64,000 bases of DNA from Candidatus Scalindua sp. (GTDB lineage Bacteria; Planctomycetota; Brocadiia; Brocadiales; Scalinduaceae), in assembly GCA_021776915.1 (NCBI GenBank), contig JAIQZU010000074.1, forward strand, positions 1-64,000. Direction: 5' to 3'. The notes beneath the pieces are model-generated. The model made no database searches and was not told the DNA's origin. It saw nothing but the letters and a program-made list of their open reading frames with translations. The position numbers and the translations under genes were made by a program. Of the stretch, positions 1 through 9,881 are shown piece after piece (position 1 is the first letter of the stretch; every line of letters begins with the position of its first letter).

Positions 1-741
1 CCTGTCAGTCGTTTTGGTGGTACTCCTTGAATCATGTGTCAATGTAAAAAATGATTTCCCGGCTTGCCCTTCCTCATTAAGGTTTGTCGCCTCTTCAATA
101 AGCACAAAGGCAAGTCCACCAGGAGGAAAAGCCCTGTCATCAGCAGCGATGCCCCTCATTGGGGTAACAAGTAAACCTAATGAACCAATATAGAGTGAAG
201 TTTTCCAATTCATGTCCCTTGCATATGCAAGGCTTGAACTACGTTTAACATTTTTGCCTAAAACTGGAAACCCATAACCTGTAAAGTTGACTTCGCCTCC
301 ATGTTCCTTTCCAATAGCCTGAAACACCCTGAAATTCTTAGCAATAAATTCACTCAGTTCCTGAGGGCTTTTGGTGTTAAGGTATCCTTCCCTGAAAAGT
401 TTTAATGTCTCTACCTGCTTTTCCGGAGTAAAACCTATTGATTCAAAAGATTCAGGATATGACTCGACCTTTTCAAAATATTTCCTGCTATTGTCTATCG
501 CGTAAAGCAATTCTATACTGCCATAATCATCTTTAAAGTTGGGAATTTGATTAGGATCGGTAATTTCTAACATGTTTACTCCCACTTCAATTGGTGTAGG
601 AGATACCGGTTTCGCCACCTCTTCTGTTGGCAATGATATTTCTTTCACTGTAGTTGTAGTTGTTGCGCACCCTGCCTGTAAGATAATAATCAAAAATGCA
701 ACTGCCAGTAAACTGTTAAGTGTGTTATTCTTTGGTTTCAT
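1..741 (-). CDS. MltA/3D-domain-like lipoprotein (partial, runs off left edge)
   Basis: Only the first 247 codons are visible; the frame is open to the window edge. The ATG is preceded by GGAAAGGAG. Residues 8-24 are hydrophobic and end in LQAGC, a lipobox-like site, so an outer-membrane lipoprotein is likely. Residues with AIDNSRKYF, FTGYGFPVL, LGLLVTPMRGIAADDR and FPPGG resemble the barrel and 3D domain of membrane-bound lytic transglycosylase A, which cleaves peptidoglycan glycan strands; a THDS follows where MltA has its catalytic aspartate. The segment between the two halves of the barrel is only about 25 residues, much shorter than in MltA, so this is a compact or non-canonical member. 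It lies just downstream of purH on the same strand, with about 50 bases between them. Confidence 0.6.
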   Translation of the reverse strand, partial: MKPKNNTLNSLLAVAFLIIILQAGCATTTTTVKEISLPTEEVAKPVSPTPIEVGVNMLEITDPNQIPNFKDDYGSIELLYAIDNSRKYFEKVESYPESFESIGFTPEKQVETLKLFREGYLNTKSPQELSEFIAKNFRVFQAIGKEHGGEVNFTGYGFPVLGKNVKRSSSLAYARDMNWKTSLYIGSLGLLVTPMRGIAADDRAFPPGGLAFVLIEEATNLNEEGQAGKSFFTLTHDSRSTTKTTDR

Positions 742-789
742 AAAACTATTACTCCTTTCCAGTAATATTGATTTTGTATTGAAAGTGCT

Positions 790-2361
790 TTAGTGCTTAA
801 AGTGCCGTTCCCCTGTCAAGACCATTGCGATTCCATGTTCATTTGCAGCATCTATCGACTCCTGATCCTTTTTGGAGCCGCCGGGCTGTATCACGGCAGT
901 TATTCCGGCCTTAGCCGCAATGTCTATACAATCCCTGAAAGGGAAAAAAGCGTCAGAGGCCATAACTGATCCGGAAACCCTATCACCTGCTTTATTAATT
1001 GCTAAATTAGTAGAGTCAACACGGCTCATCTGGCCTGCTCCTACACCGACTACCATCTCACTCTTTGTGAAAACTATTGCATTAGATTTAACGTGTTTGC
1101 AGACCTTCCACGCAAACAGCAACTCTTCTATCTCGTCTTCGGACGGAGTCTTTTGTGTAACCACCTTTAGTTGATCTCTGTCACCGGAAAGCATATCTTT
1201 ATCCTGAACCAATAAACCGCCGACTACCCCCCTGCAATCATTTATTTTTTTATGTACGGAAGCTTCACCCAAAGAATCCAACTTCAACAATCGAAGATTC
1301 TTTCCCCAGCCTCGTTTTGTAGTCAGAATTTCAATAGCCTTATCGTCGAATCCCGGCGCTGCGATCGCCTCAACAAAATGACCCGGTTCGGTAATGGCCT
1401 CAGCAGTCTTCTCGTCAACTGTTCTGTTTAAGCTCAGTATACAACCAAAAGCGGAGACAGGATCGGAACTGTAAGCTTTTGTAAAAGCCTCACTGAGGTC
1501 ATCGGCGCTCGCCGCACCACAGGGATTTGCATGTTTGATTACTACTGCAGACGGCTTTTCAAATTCCTTTACTATTTCGATAGCAACATCGGTATCCAAT
1601 ATGTTATTAAAAGAGAGTGCTTTACCATGCAACTGTTCCGCATTTGAGATGCAGGGAATCTCAATGTTTTTACGAACATAAAATGCCGCCGTCTGGTGGG
1701 GATTTTCGCCATATCTTAAATCCTGCTTTTTATTCAGATCAAGGCTTAATGTTTCAGGGTAGGCATCTTCACTGCCCCTGTTGAAATAATTAAAGATTAC
1801 CTTATCGTACCGGCTGGTATGCTCGAATGCCTCGGTAACTAGTTTATAACGTGTCTCGTACGAGAGATCACAGCCTCCTTCATTTAATTCCTTTAAAAGT
1901 GCTTCATAACGCTCAGGATTTACTACAACTGCTACATGTTTAAAATTTTTGGCCGCAGACCTTATCATGGATGGCCCGCCAATATCAATATTTTCAACAG
2001 CCTCTTCCTGAGATACATTCTCTTTACTGATAGTCTTCTCAAACGGATATAGATTAACAACAACAAGATCAATAGTACCAATCCCTAACTCCTCAATCTG
2101 CTTCATGTGGCTTTCGTTATCTCTTACAGCAAGCAGGCCGCCGTGAATCTTGGGATGGAGCGTCTTTACCCTGCCATCCATTATTTCCGGAAAGCCTGTA
2201 TATTCAGATACATCTGTAACCTCAATACCGTTCTCTCGAATCGATTTAGCAGTACCGCCAGTTGACATAATCTTGACACCAAGGCCTGCCAGGCCTTTAG
2301 CAAGTTCTATTATTCCCGTCTTATCAGAAACGCTTATCAAGGCTGTTTCAATCTTTGCCAT
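790..2361 (-). CDS. purH: Bifunctional AICAR transformylase / IMP cyclohydrolase
   Basis: This cytosolic enzyme carries out the last two steps of purine synthesis, formylating AICAR with 10-formyl-THF and closing the ring to IMP. At 523 residues it has the usual length. The N-terminal MGS-like cyclohydrolase domain (about 1-190) contains ALISVSDKTG, STGGTA and GRVKTLHPKIHGG. The transformylase domain contains LRYGENPHQ and the catalytic KHANPCG segment. The ATG is preceded by AAAGGAGAG. It is divergent from ppdK across a 235-base spacer and is followed by the MltA-like gene. Confidence 0.97.
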   Translation of the reverse strand: MAKIETALISVSDKTGIIELAKGLAGLGVKIMSTGGTAKSIRENGIEVTDVSEYTGFPEIMDGRVKTLHPKIHGGLLAVRDNESHMKQIEELGIGTIDLVVVNLYPFEKTISKENVSQEEAVENIDIGGPSMIRSAAKNFKHVAVVVNPERYEALLKELNEGGCDLSYETRYKLVTEAFEHTSRYDKVIFNYFNRGSEDAYPETLSLDLNKKQDLRYGENPHQTAAFYVRKNIEIPCISNAEQLHGKALSFNNILDTDVAIEIVKEFEKPSAVVIKHANPCGAASADDLSEAFTKAYSSDPVSAFGCILSLNRTVDEKTAEAITEPGHFVEAIAAPGFDDKAIEILTTKRGWGKNLRLLKLDSLGEASVHKKINDCRGVVGGLLVQDKDMLSGDRDQLKVVTQKTPSEDEIEELLFAWKVCKHVKSNAIVFTKSEMVVGVGAGQMSRVDSTNLAINKAGDRVSGSVMASDAFFPFRDCIDIAAKAGITAVIQPGGSKKDQESIDAANEHGIAMVLTGERHFKH

Positions 2362-2596
2362 AGAGTCTCTCTCCTTTCAATCGTTAACTTCTTATTTGTC
2401 TTGCAGCAATGCTATCAAAGCGCCGGTTTTATGTCAAAATAATAAACAGATATTTTTCATGCTAGACATAAATGAGGTTAAATAGTATCATTAAAATCAC
2501 CCTGAAATGACAACAACTTAAGCCGTATATAAGCAACTTTTTTAAAATATCTGAATATAATTTGCGAAACATTAATTAACAAAGAGGTGTCTATTT

Positions 2597-5350
2597 ATGA
2601 AAAAAAAGTATATTTACTTTTTTGGTAACGGTAGTGCTGATGGCAATGCATCCATGAAAGATTTACTCGGCGGCAAAGGTGCAAATCTGGCAGAAATGGC
2701 AAATCTTGGGTTTCCGGTTCCTTCCGGGTTCACGATTACAACAGAGGCATGCGATGCATACAATAAGAAGAACAAAACATACCCCGCCGGTCTTCAAAGT
2801 GAAATTGGCAAAAACCTTTTACGTTTAGAACGTGAAATGGCCGCTAAATTGGGCAATGCTAAAAACCCCTTGTTGGTTTCTGTGAGAAGCGGCGCCGCTG
2901 CTTCAATGCCTGGAATGATGGATACCGTGCTGAATTTAGGATTGAACCCTGATTCTGTCCAGGGTCTTATTACAAAAACAGGGAATGAACGATTTCCCTG
3001 GGATGCATACAGGCGGTTCATAAACATGTTTGGCGATGTGGTAATGGGCATGGAACATCATGACTTTGAAGAAATAATGGACAGACACAAGAAAAAAGCA
3101 AGAGTGGAAAATGACACAGACCTTAGCGCTGAGCAATTAAAAAATGTCTGCGAGGACTTTATCGCTATTTATAAAAAGAGAACAGGGACTAACTTCCCCT
3201 TAGACCCAAAAGAACAATTGCGAAAAGCAATTGTTGCAGTGTTTGATTCATGGAATAATCCAAGGGCAATAAAATATAGAGAAATATATGGGATTAATGG
3301 TTTATTAGGGACTGCCGTGAATGTACAGGCGATGGTATATGGAAATATGGGAAATGATTCTGCAACCGGTGTGTGTTTTACAAGAAATCCCTCTACGGGA
3401 GAAAATAAATTTTATGGAGAGTTCCTTCTTAATGCGCAAGGCGAGGACGTTGTAGCAGGCATACGGACTCCGGAACAAATAAGCGATTTGAAAAAAGAAT
3501 TACCCGTGGCATATAAAGAACTGGTAAAGATAAGAGGAGACCTAGAGAAACATTACAAAGACCTACAGGATCTGGAATTTACCATACAAGAGGGAAAGTT
3601 GTTTATGCTCCAGACAAGGAATGGAAAGAGAACCATGCACGCTGCCGTAAAGATAGCCGTTGATATGGTAAAGGAAAAGCTGATAGACAAAAGGACCGCC
3701 ATCAGCAGGATAGATCCGAATCAATTAGACCAACTGCTACACCAGACATTTGATCCAAAGGCTAAAAGAAATGTGATTGCCAGAGGATTACCGGCGTCGC
3801 CTGGAGCTGCATTCGGCAGGGTTGTGTTTCATGCTGACGATGCAGAAAGATTAGCTTTAAAGGGAGAGATGGTTATACTTGTAAGGATAGAAACTTCCCC
3901 TGAAGACGTTGGAGGCATGTATGTCTCACAGGGAATCCTTACAACCCGGGGCGGCATGACCTCTCATGCTGCGGTCGTAGCCAGGGGCATGGGAACATGC
4001 TGCGTGGCAGGATGCGGCAGTATTCAAATAAATTATCAAAAAGAAGAATTTACTGTTGATGGAAAGGTTATCAAAAAAGGTGACTACATTTCACTAGACG
4101 GCACATTGGGAGAAGTAATGCTGGGAAAAGTACCCACAGTAGAACCTGCACTCAGCGGAGATTTCAACACGCTCATGAAATGGACGGATGAGATACGCAG
4201 ACTCAAGGTCAGGACAAACGCCGATACACCTGAAGATGCAAAAAGGGCTAGAGATTTTGGAGCAGAGGGAATAGGATTGTGCCGTACAGAGCACATGTTT
4301 TTTGGTGCAAATCGTATTGACTACGTCAGGCAGATGATACTTACGGCAGGCAACGTAACTAACCTTAAGACATCTGTTAATGAATCTGAATCAGAACTTG
4401 CTAATTCTCCAAAGAGAAAACTTTCTCTATTTAAAAATAATATAAAAAAAATAAAAACAAAACTGAAGGCATCTCAGAAACTATATAATGGAGCACTGAA
4501 TAAACTGTTACCCATGCAGAGGAGTGATTTTGAAAAGATTTTTAAGATTATGGACGGTCTCCCCGTAACCATAAGGCTCCTCGATCCACCATTACATGAA
4601 TTCCTGCCCAATGAAGAACCCTTGCAGATTGAACTTGCCAGGAAAATGGGAATGGACCTTAAGGAAGTCAAAGACCGGGTTAATAGTCTCCATGAAACTA
4701 ATCCTATGCTGGGGCTCAGAGGGTGCCGTCTTGGTATTATCTATCCAGATATTTATCAAATGCAGGTACAAGCAATAATTGAGGCAGCATGTTCTGTAAA
4801 GAAGAAGGGTATCAAAGTCATACCAGAGATAATGATTCCGCTTGTAGGCACAGACGGTGAAATGAGTATCCTGAAAAAGGATGTTGAAACGGTTGCGAAT
4901 AAGGTGTTAGCGAAGAAGGGTGTTAAGATAAATTATAAGATCGGCACAATGATTGAGATACCAAGGGCTGCGTTAACTGCCGACCGCATAGCCAGGCACG
5001 CCGAATTTTTCTCTTTTGGCACTAACGATTTAACCCAGATGACATTTGGATATAGCCGTGATGATGTCGGCTCTTTTGTACCTCAATTTGCCAAACTCGG
5101 AATATTGAAGAAGGACCCATTCCAGATCCTCGATCAGGTGGGAGTCGGACAGTTAATCAGGACCGGTATCAAAAAAGGGCGGCAAACACGGCCTGACCTG
5201 AAGATAGGGATTTGTGGTGAGCATGGCGGCGAGCCTTCGTCAATAGAATTTTGCCACAGGAACGCTATGGACTATGTGAGTTGTTCTCCTTTCAGGGTTC
5301 CAATTGCACGTTTAGCAACTGCTCACGCCGTAATAAAGGAAAAAATATAA
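2597..5350 (+). CDS. ppdK: Pyruvate, phosphate dikinase with a lysine-rich insertion
   Basis: The enzyme interconverts pyruvate + ATP + Pi with PEP + AMP + PPi, which suits an energy-limited or PPi-using metabolism. The N-terminal ATP-grasp domain starts with [10 protein letters not shown], the phosphohistidine domain has GGMTSHAA with His457, and the PEP/pyruvate barrel ends with the catalytic CGEHGG at Cys873. In the Clostridium symbiosum enzyme these residues are His455 and Cys831, so this protein carries about 40 extra residues between them. They lie near residues 585-630 and are rich in Lys, Ser and Asn, just before [10 protein letters not shown]. The start has AGAGGTG upstream, and TATAAT at 2556 is a possible -10 box. 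It abuts the TPR gene with no spacer. Confidence 0.96.
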   Translation: MKKKYIYFFGNGSADGNASMKDLLGGKGANLAEMANLGFPVPSGFTITTEACDAYNKKNKTYPAGLQSEIGKNLLRLEREMAAKLGNAKNPLLVSVRSGAAASMPGMMDTVLNLGLNPDSVQGLITKTGNERFPWDAYRRFINMFGDVVMGMEHHDFEEIMDRHKKKARVENDTDLSAEQLKNVCEDFIAIYKKRTGTNFPLDPKEQLRKAIVAVFDSWNNPRAIKYREIYGINGLLGTAVNVQAMVYGNMGNDSATGVCFTRNPSTGENKFYGEFLLNAQGEDVVAGIRTPEQISDLKKELPVAYKELVKIRGDLEKHYKDLQDLEFTIQEGKLFMLQTRNGKRTMHAAVKIAVDMVKEKLIDKRTAISRIDPNQLDQLLHQTFDPKAKRNVIARGLPASPGAAFGRVVFHADDAERLALKGEMVILVRIETSPEDVGGMYVSQGILTTRGGMTSHAAVVARGMGTCCVAGCGSIQINYQKEEFTVDGKVIKKGDYISLDGTLGEVMLGKVPTVEPALSGDFNTLMKWTDEIRRLKVRTNADTPEDAKRARDFGAEGIGLCRTEHMFFGANRIDYVRQMILTAGNVTNLKTSVNESESELANSPKRKLSLFKNNIKKIKTKLKASQKLYNGALNKLLPMQRSDFEKIFKIMDGLPVTIRLLDPPLHEFLPNEEPLQIELARKMGMDLKEVKDRVNSLHETNPMLGLRGCRLGIIYPDIYQMQVQAIIEAACSVKKKGIKVIPEIMIPLVGTDGEMSILKKDVETVANKVLAKKGVKINYKIGTMIEIPRAALTADRIARHAEFFSFGTNDLTQMTFGYSRDDVGSFVPQFAKLGILKKDPFQILDQVGVGQLIRTGIKKGRQTRPDLKIGICGEHGGEPSSIEFCHRNAMDYVSCSPFRVPIARLATAHAVIKEKI

Positions 5351-7687
5351 ATGGAAAGTTTGTATTCCGAAAAAGACAAGAATATCTCGAAGTTGATTAT
5401 AGAGAACTTCCTGAAACCTGTAAGATTTGTAAAAGGATTCTTTTCCTGGCATTTTTTTCAAAGAGAAACCCTTGAGGTTAAATTAAAACAAAAGAATACA
5501 CAAATAGAGGACTTAAAGGCTCAACTGAATATTGTAAATCACATGTATGAAGAAGGAAGAAACCTTTTGAAGGAACAGAAGAGGGATCTGGAAGAAATGT
5601 TAAAGATGGAACGTGAAGGCGTAAATATCCCTTCTTTGATACAGTTAGGAAGTGAAAAGACAAAGATGTCTCAATGGTCTAAAGTAAAGATAAATAAACT
5701 GAAGGCTAAGATAGAAAGACTGACAAAAGCCGGAATCCCTACTACCCCTGAGGGCTATTATGAATTAGGGCTTGTCGCATATTACCATGATAAGATTGAT
5801 GATGCAATCAAGCAATGGGAGACAGTAATAGCGTTGGACAAAAACAACATGGACGCCAGCCACAATCTGGGAATAGTTTATTATACAATTGGAATGTATG
5901 ATGAAGCTATTTCCAAACTATACAAAGTTGTAAAGAATAATCCCAAAGATCACTCTCCTTATTATTGCCTTGGACTCGCTTATAACGAAAAGCAGAATTA
6001 TGGCTCTGCAATTCCCGAATTTAAAAAGGCATTGACATATAATGCTGATGACGACGCCATATACTACAATCTCGGTTTATCTTACGACCATAACGGTGAA
6101 ACGGATGAAGCGATTGATACTTACAATAAAGTAACAGAACTTAATCCCAAACACATTAATGCGACTTATAATCTTGGTGTACTTTATAGAAAGAAAGGAT
6201 TAATTGATCAATCAATTACTGAGTTCAAGAAGGTCATAGACGCTAATGCTTCTGATGTAAATGCTCACTGCAATCTTGGGCTTTGTTACAAAGAAAAAGG
6301 AATGATTACAAATGCAAAGAAAGAATTTGATGATGCCTTACAAGCTGATCCCACAAACGTTAATTCACTTTACAACCTTGGCATCATTTACAAAGAAAGT
6401 GGACATAATAAAAAAGCGGCTCTAAATTTTAAAGCAATCCTGAACATGGACTCTAAAAACCAGGATGCACATTACAATATGGGACTTCTTTATTATAATG
6501 AAGAGAAATATGATGAGGCTATTGCAGAATTTAAGGAAGCATTAGCTGACAACAGTGACAATGCAGAGATTTATTACAATCTGGGACTCTCTTATTGCAA
6601 AAAGAAGTTATTTGAAGATGCAATCCCAGCCTACAAGAGTGCACTAAAGGTTGATAGTAAGTATGTAGAAGCCCTGTTTGAATTGGGTAGCTCATACAAT
6701 AATACAGGAAAACACGAAAAAGCCATTTCTCTTTTCAAAAAGGTTTTAACACATACTCCCAATAATGCATCTTGCTATTTTAATCTTGGCATTGCTTACA
6801 GGGCAAATAGAAAACTGACTGAAGCATACGATGCACAAAAAAAAGCACTGGAACTAAACTCAAACCACGCTGAAACATGGAATGCTCTCGGTATTGTCTG
6901 CAGAGAACGAGGGAATCACGATGAAGCTACCCATGCACACAAAAAAGCCTTAGAGATTAATCCTTCCTATGCAGAAGCGCATAATAATCTTGGTATCATA
7001 TGCGATGACAATGGAAAATTAGAAGATGCCATTACAAACTATAAGAAGGCCATTAAGATTAGACCTGGTTACGCCGAAGCACACAATAATCTTGGAGTAG
7101 TATATTCTAAACAGGGCAAGACAGATAACGCAATATCATTTTACAAGACTGCCCTGGATTTAAATCCACATTATGCAGAGGCACATAATAACCTGGGCGT
7201 AGCATACGATAGCAAGAAAATGTTCGATGATGCAATCGAACAATATAAGTTGGCAATTGAGAATAACCAAGAATACGCTGCGGCATACAATAATCTTGGC
7301 ACTACTTATGGAAGAAAAGTAATGTTCACACAGGCAATTTCACAATACAAGAAAGCGATCAAGATTAATCCCGAATATGCAGAAGCTCATTTTAATATCG
7401 GTATTGCTTATAACAAAAAGAAGATTTATGACAGCGCTATTGCTTCATTCAGAAAAACCCTGGAATTAAACCCCGATGACGAATCCGCTCATTACAACCT
7501 GGCTATAGTTTACAGCAAGAAGAGAATGTACGATGACGCAATACTTGAATATAAGAAAGTGATTGAGTTGAACCCGGGTTTACCTGATGTTCATTATAAT
7601 CTGGGAGTCGTCTACCGTGAAAAAGGAATGTTCATGCAGGCAAAAAGAGAAGTGTCTCTATATAAGAAACTAAGTAGCCGTAAATAG
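5351..7687 (+). CDS. TPR protein with 19 tandem repeats
   Basis: The ATG follows the ppdK stop codon directly, so the two genes are probably translationally coupled; no separate ribosome site is visible. Residues 35-125 are charged and predicted coiled coil. From about residue 134 the protein is an unbroken array of 34-residue tetratricopeptide repeats; I count 18 full units and a final partial one, each with the N-x-LG-x-x-Y and A-x-x-x-x-x-x-A pattern and ending in a NP or DP-like turn. Units 12-16 are most alike (AHNNLG), suggesting recent duplication. No signal peptide or membrane segment is visible, so a cytosolic scaffold is inferred. Partner proteins are unknown. Confidence 0.9.
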   Translation: MESLYSEKDKNISKLIIENFLKPVRFVKGFFSWHFFQRETLEVKLKQKNTQIEDLKAQLNIVNHMYEEGRNLLKEQKRDLEEMLKMEREGVNIPSLIQLGSEKTKMSQWSKVKINKLKAKIERLTKAGIPTTPEGYYELGLVAYYHDKIDDAIKQWETVIALDKNNMDASHNLGIVYYTIGMYDEAISKLYKVVKNNPKDHSPYYCLGLAYNEKQNYGSAIPEFKKALTYNADDDAIYYNLGLSYDHNGETDEAIDTYNKVTELNPKHINATYNLGVLYRKKGLIDQSITEFKKVIDANASDVNAHCNLGLCYKEKGMITNAKKEFDDALQADPTNVNSLYNLGIIYKESGHNKKAALNFKAILNMDSKNQDAHYNMGLLYYNEEKYDEAIAEFKEALADNSDNAEIYYNLGLSYCKKKLFEDAIPAYKSALKVDSKYVEALFELGSSYNNTGKHEKAISLFKKVLTHTPNNASCYFNLGIAYRANRKLTEAYDAQKKALELNSNHAETWNALGIVCRERGNHDEATHAHKKALEINPSYAEAHNNLGIICDDNGKLEDAITNYKKAIKIRPGYAEAHNNLGVVYSKQGKTDNAISFYKTALDLNPHYAEAHNNLGVAYDSKKMFDDAIEQYKLAIENNQEYAAAYNNLGTTYGRKVMFTQAISQYKKAIKINPEYAEAHFNIGIAYNKKKIYDSAIASFRKTLELNPDDESAHYNLAIVYSKKRMYDDAILEYKKVIELNPGLPDVHYNLGVVYREKGMFMQAKREVSLYKKLSSRK

Positions 7688-7703
7688 GAGATTCTTAACA
7701 GCC

Positions 7704-7748
7704 GCTCTTTCAAGGAGGATTCCAGTTGGAGTCCTCTCGAAAGAGAGG
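7704..7748. repeat. Palindromic repeat, family 1 (copy a)
   Basis: An imperfect inverted repeat whose right arm contains CCTCTCGAAAGAGAGG, a six-base-pair hairpin with a GAAA loop, flanked by TGGAGT; the left arm is a degenerate copy. It lies between the convergent TPR and HEPN genes and may also act as a transcription barrier for both. Other copies are at 21538, 23035, 25555, 26836 and 49529. Confidence 0.8.
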
Positions 7749-7759
7749 TCTGTCTATGG

Positions 7760-8143
7760 CTAAATTTTAAACCGTCCTATTATATCTTCCATTAAACTGC
7801 TATACTCTTCCAACTTTCCATACATAATTTGTGCAACCTCTTCTTTATAGGTATGGCTTGTCATATTTCTGTCGTCAGTCATTTCAAGAAGTTTGATTGT
7901 TTCATCCTCGTTTATCGTGCCTACAGTAAATACTTCCCGGAAACAAGACTTTGGTGAATTGCAGATTATTCCTTCTTTTATCTTTAAGTACTCTTTAATA
8001 AATTTCCAGTATGCCTTAAAGGTATATTCAAATCTTTGTATTGATGCATCCCTTACTATTGTAGAAAATGATTCCAACAATATTTCCCTTAGTGTCCATA
8101 TAGCTCTTTTTGCATCTTTATGTCTGGCTTCTAATCTTTCCAA
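7760..8143 (-). CDS. HEPN-family nucleotidyltransferase partner (HI0074-like)
   Basis: A 127-residue helical protein of the nucleotidyltransferase substrate-binding family. It has the HEPN R-x4-H motif as RNMTSH near residues 90-100, the feature of HEPN RNase toxins that are silenced by a partner MNT adenylyltransferase. The start is TTG, supported by GGAGG seven bases upstream, and it overlaps the end of the MNT gene by 13 bases. Together they form a MNT-HEPN (type VII-like) toxin-antitoxin pair. The toxin role is inferred from the family and motif. Confidence 0.85.
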   Translation of the reverse strand: MERLEARHKDAKRAIWTLREILLESFSTIVRDASIQRFEYTFKAYWKFIKEYLKIKEGIICNSPKSCFREVFTVGTINEDETIKLLEMTDDRNMTSHTYKEEVAQIMYGKLEEYSSLMEDIIGRFKI

Positions 8144-8442
8144 ACTATCGCCTCCTTTAAAGCCATCTTCTTAAATTCTTCAGACACGGTAGAGAAATCT
8201 ACAATTTCCACCTTATATGGGATATTCATCTCCTCTATATATTCACGTAGTAAGATCAACTTTCTCCTGTCAACACCATCTCCTATAACTAGACCCACAT
8301 CAACATCAGAGGTATTTACAAACTCTCCTCTCGCCCTGGAACCAAACAACACGACCTTTACCTCCTCATCTTTAAGAAATTCTAAAAAAACTTCTTTTAG
8401 TTCATTAAGAGGATTTGAAACTTTATCTATCGTATCGCTCAT
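8131..8442 (-). CDS. MNT-type minimal nucleotidyltransferase (antitoxin)
   Basis: The 103-residue protein has the pol-beta nucleotidyltransferase signature LFGSRARGEF followed by SDVDVG, with a third acidic residue near VEIVDF. In MNT-HEPN pairs this protein adenylylates and silences the HEPN toxin. It is first in the operon, overlapping the HEPN gene by 13 bases. There is no clear Shine-Dalgarno; instead a perfect 12-base palindrome sits eight bases upstream of the ATG and may be an operator. Confidence 0.88.
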   Translation of the reverse strand: MSDTIDKVSNPLNELKEVFLEFLKDEEVKVVLFGSRARGEFVNTSDVDVGLVIGDGVDRRKLILLREYIEEMNIPYKVEIVDFSTVSEEFKKMALKEAIVWKD

Positions 8443-8450
8443 TTTTCCAT

Positions 8451-8462
8451 ACTTTATAAAGT
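8451..8462. promoter_or_regulatory. Palindrome ACTTTATAAAGT upstream of MNT-HEPN operon
   Basis: A perfect 12-base palindrome eight bases before the MNT start codon. Its position fits an autoregulatory operator of the toxin-antitoxin operon, which is common for such pairs. This is inferred from symmetry and location only. Confidence 0.35.
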
Positions 8463-8491
8463 CAGGTAGAAGTGGTTACCTCTGTGATATC

Positions 8492-8525
8492 AAAAAAAGC
8501 GTCTTCACGCTTATGTAAAGACGCT
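8492..8525 (-). terminator. Rho-independent terminator of iscU operon
   Basis: On the minus strand an eight-base-pair stem (AGCGTCTT pairing with AAGACGCT, 12-base loop) is followed by a run of seven T residues. It lies 50 bases beyond the iscU stop and ends the leftward stress-defence island. Confidence 0.8.
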
Positions 8526-8573
8526 ATATACTTTTGGTCACCCACCTGAAGTTATGCCAGATACCACCTTTTA

Positions 8574-8960
8574 TTACTTCTTCTCCTTATAATTCTTAAT
8601 GGCAGCCTCTATAGCTTCCTGGGCCAGAACCGAGCAATGCATCTTATTCGGCGGCAAGCCATCCAGCGCTTCAGCTACTGCTTCGTTTGTAACTTTTGAG
8701 GCTTCCTCTAATGACTTATCTTTAATCATCTCAGTAGCCATGCTGCTTGTCGCAATGGCGGCGCCGCAACCAAAAGTTTTAAACTTCGCTTCTGTTATTT
8801 TGTCGCCATCTACTTTTATGTACAACCTCATTACATCACCACAAGCGGGATTACCCACTGTACCAACAGCATCTGCATCTTTTATATCTCCCATATTCCT
8901 GGGTTCCATAAAATGGTCCATCACCTTTTCGCTATATGGCCCGTTCATATCATCAGACAT
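8574..8960 (-). CDS. iscU: IscU/NifU-like Fe-S cluster scaffold
   Basis: The protein assembles 2Fe-2S clusters and hands them to apoproteins. The three cluster cysteines are visible as Cys40 (NPACGD, with Asp42), Cys65 (FGCGAAIA) and Cys109 (MHCSVLA). The LPPNK at 102-106 matches the LPPVK site bound by the HscA chaperone in IscU. Length (128 aa) is normal. AAAGGAG precedes the ATG. No iscS is adjacent, so cysteine desulfurase must be encoded elsewhere. It is the last gene before a terminator and follows genes for iron-protein peroxide defence. Confidence 0.95.
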   Translation of the reverse strand: MSDDMNGPYSEKVMDHFMEPRNMGDIKDADAVGTVGNPACGDVMRLYIKVDGDKITEAKFKTFGCGAAIATSSMATEMIKDKSLEEASKVTNEAVAEALDGLPPNKMHCSVLAQEAIEAAIKNYKEKK

Positions 8961-9050
8961 AATTCAAACTCCTTTCAACTGAAAAAAAATTGGAGACTTT
9001 ATTAATTATTTACATATTTCTTTTAATCTTTTATACGAGGTATTCTCAGC

Positions 9051-9875
9051 TTATTGAAAACTTACAGTTGATTTACTATAATCAATCTTCTGATGCTTCA
9101 TTCTTCTATTCTCAAACGTTACAAATCCCTGATATCCCGCCTTCGTGGCAAGTGATACGGCTTTATCAAAATCTCTACCCACATCATCAGGAGTGTGGGC
9201 ATCCGAACCGAAAACAATTGGTATATCGTATTTCCGATATACCTTAAGAATTTCAAGTGACGGATAAATTTCACCCACCGGCTTTCTCAAGCCAGAGGTA
9301 TTTATCTCTACAGCAACACCACATTCTTTAAAGACTTTCGCTGTATCATCTAAATCCTTTGATATCTCTCCAGATGGACGGTTGCCAAACTTCTTCACGA
9401 GATCACAATGTCCGATTATGTCAAAAAGCAAAGTACGCGCAGACTTACGTAATAATTCAAAATATTCCTTATAAACGGTATCCACATCCCTGCTATCCCA
9501 TTCCTTGCGTTCTCCCGGATGGTCGAATGCCCATTCACCAATGTAATGCACAGAACCCATTACATAATCAAAACTGTATCTTGTTAAAAGCTCCCTGGTA
9601 TAAGACTCAGTACCTGGAGTAAAGTCGGCTTCTATGCCTAACTTAATTCGAATCTCAGGAAATGATTTACGCAGGCTCGTAACCTCATTTACATAATGCG
9701 GGAGTTCATCAAGTGTCATTGAAAGGTTCTGTTCCTTACCACTGTCGCCATTCAAAGGCAAATGGTCATTAAAACCTATTTCGTCAAGACCAGAACTTAT
9801 TGCCTCCTTAACGTAATCGGCCATTTCTCCAACTGCATGGCCACACAAATTTGTATGTATATGGTAGTCTATCAT
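9051..9875 (-). CDS. PHP-domain histidinol-phosphatase (HisJ/HisK type)
   Basis: A 274-residue PHP phosphoesterase. Metal ligands are visible as HIH at residues 5-7, GHAVGE, FNDHLP, MGSVHYIGEW, GHCDLVKKFG and SDAHTPDDVG near the C-terminus, the pattern of Bacillus-type histidinol-phosphate phosphatase, which makes histidinol in histidine synthesis. No other his gene is nearby, so its placement after rubrerythrin genes (six bases after the ferritin-like gene) may be incidental or point to a related phosphoester substrate. The spacer of 90 bases to iscU holds the iscU ribosome site. Confidence 0.85.
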   Translation of the reverse strand: MIDYHIHTNLCGHAVGEMADYVKEAISSGLDEIGFNDHLPLNGDSGKEQNLSMTLDELPHYVNEVTSLRKSFPEIRIKLGIEADFTPGTESYTRELLTRYSFDYVMGSVHYIGEWAFDHPGERKEWDSRDVDTVYKEYFELLRKSARTLLFDIIGHCDLVKKFGNRPSGEISKDLDDTAKVFKECGVAVEINTSGLRKPVGEIYPSLEILKVYRKYDIPIVFGSDAHTPDDVGRDFDKAVSLATKAGYQGFVTFENRRMKHQKIDYSKSTVSFQ

Positions 9876-9881
9876 AAAATC

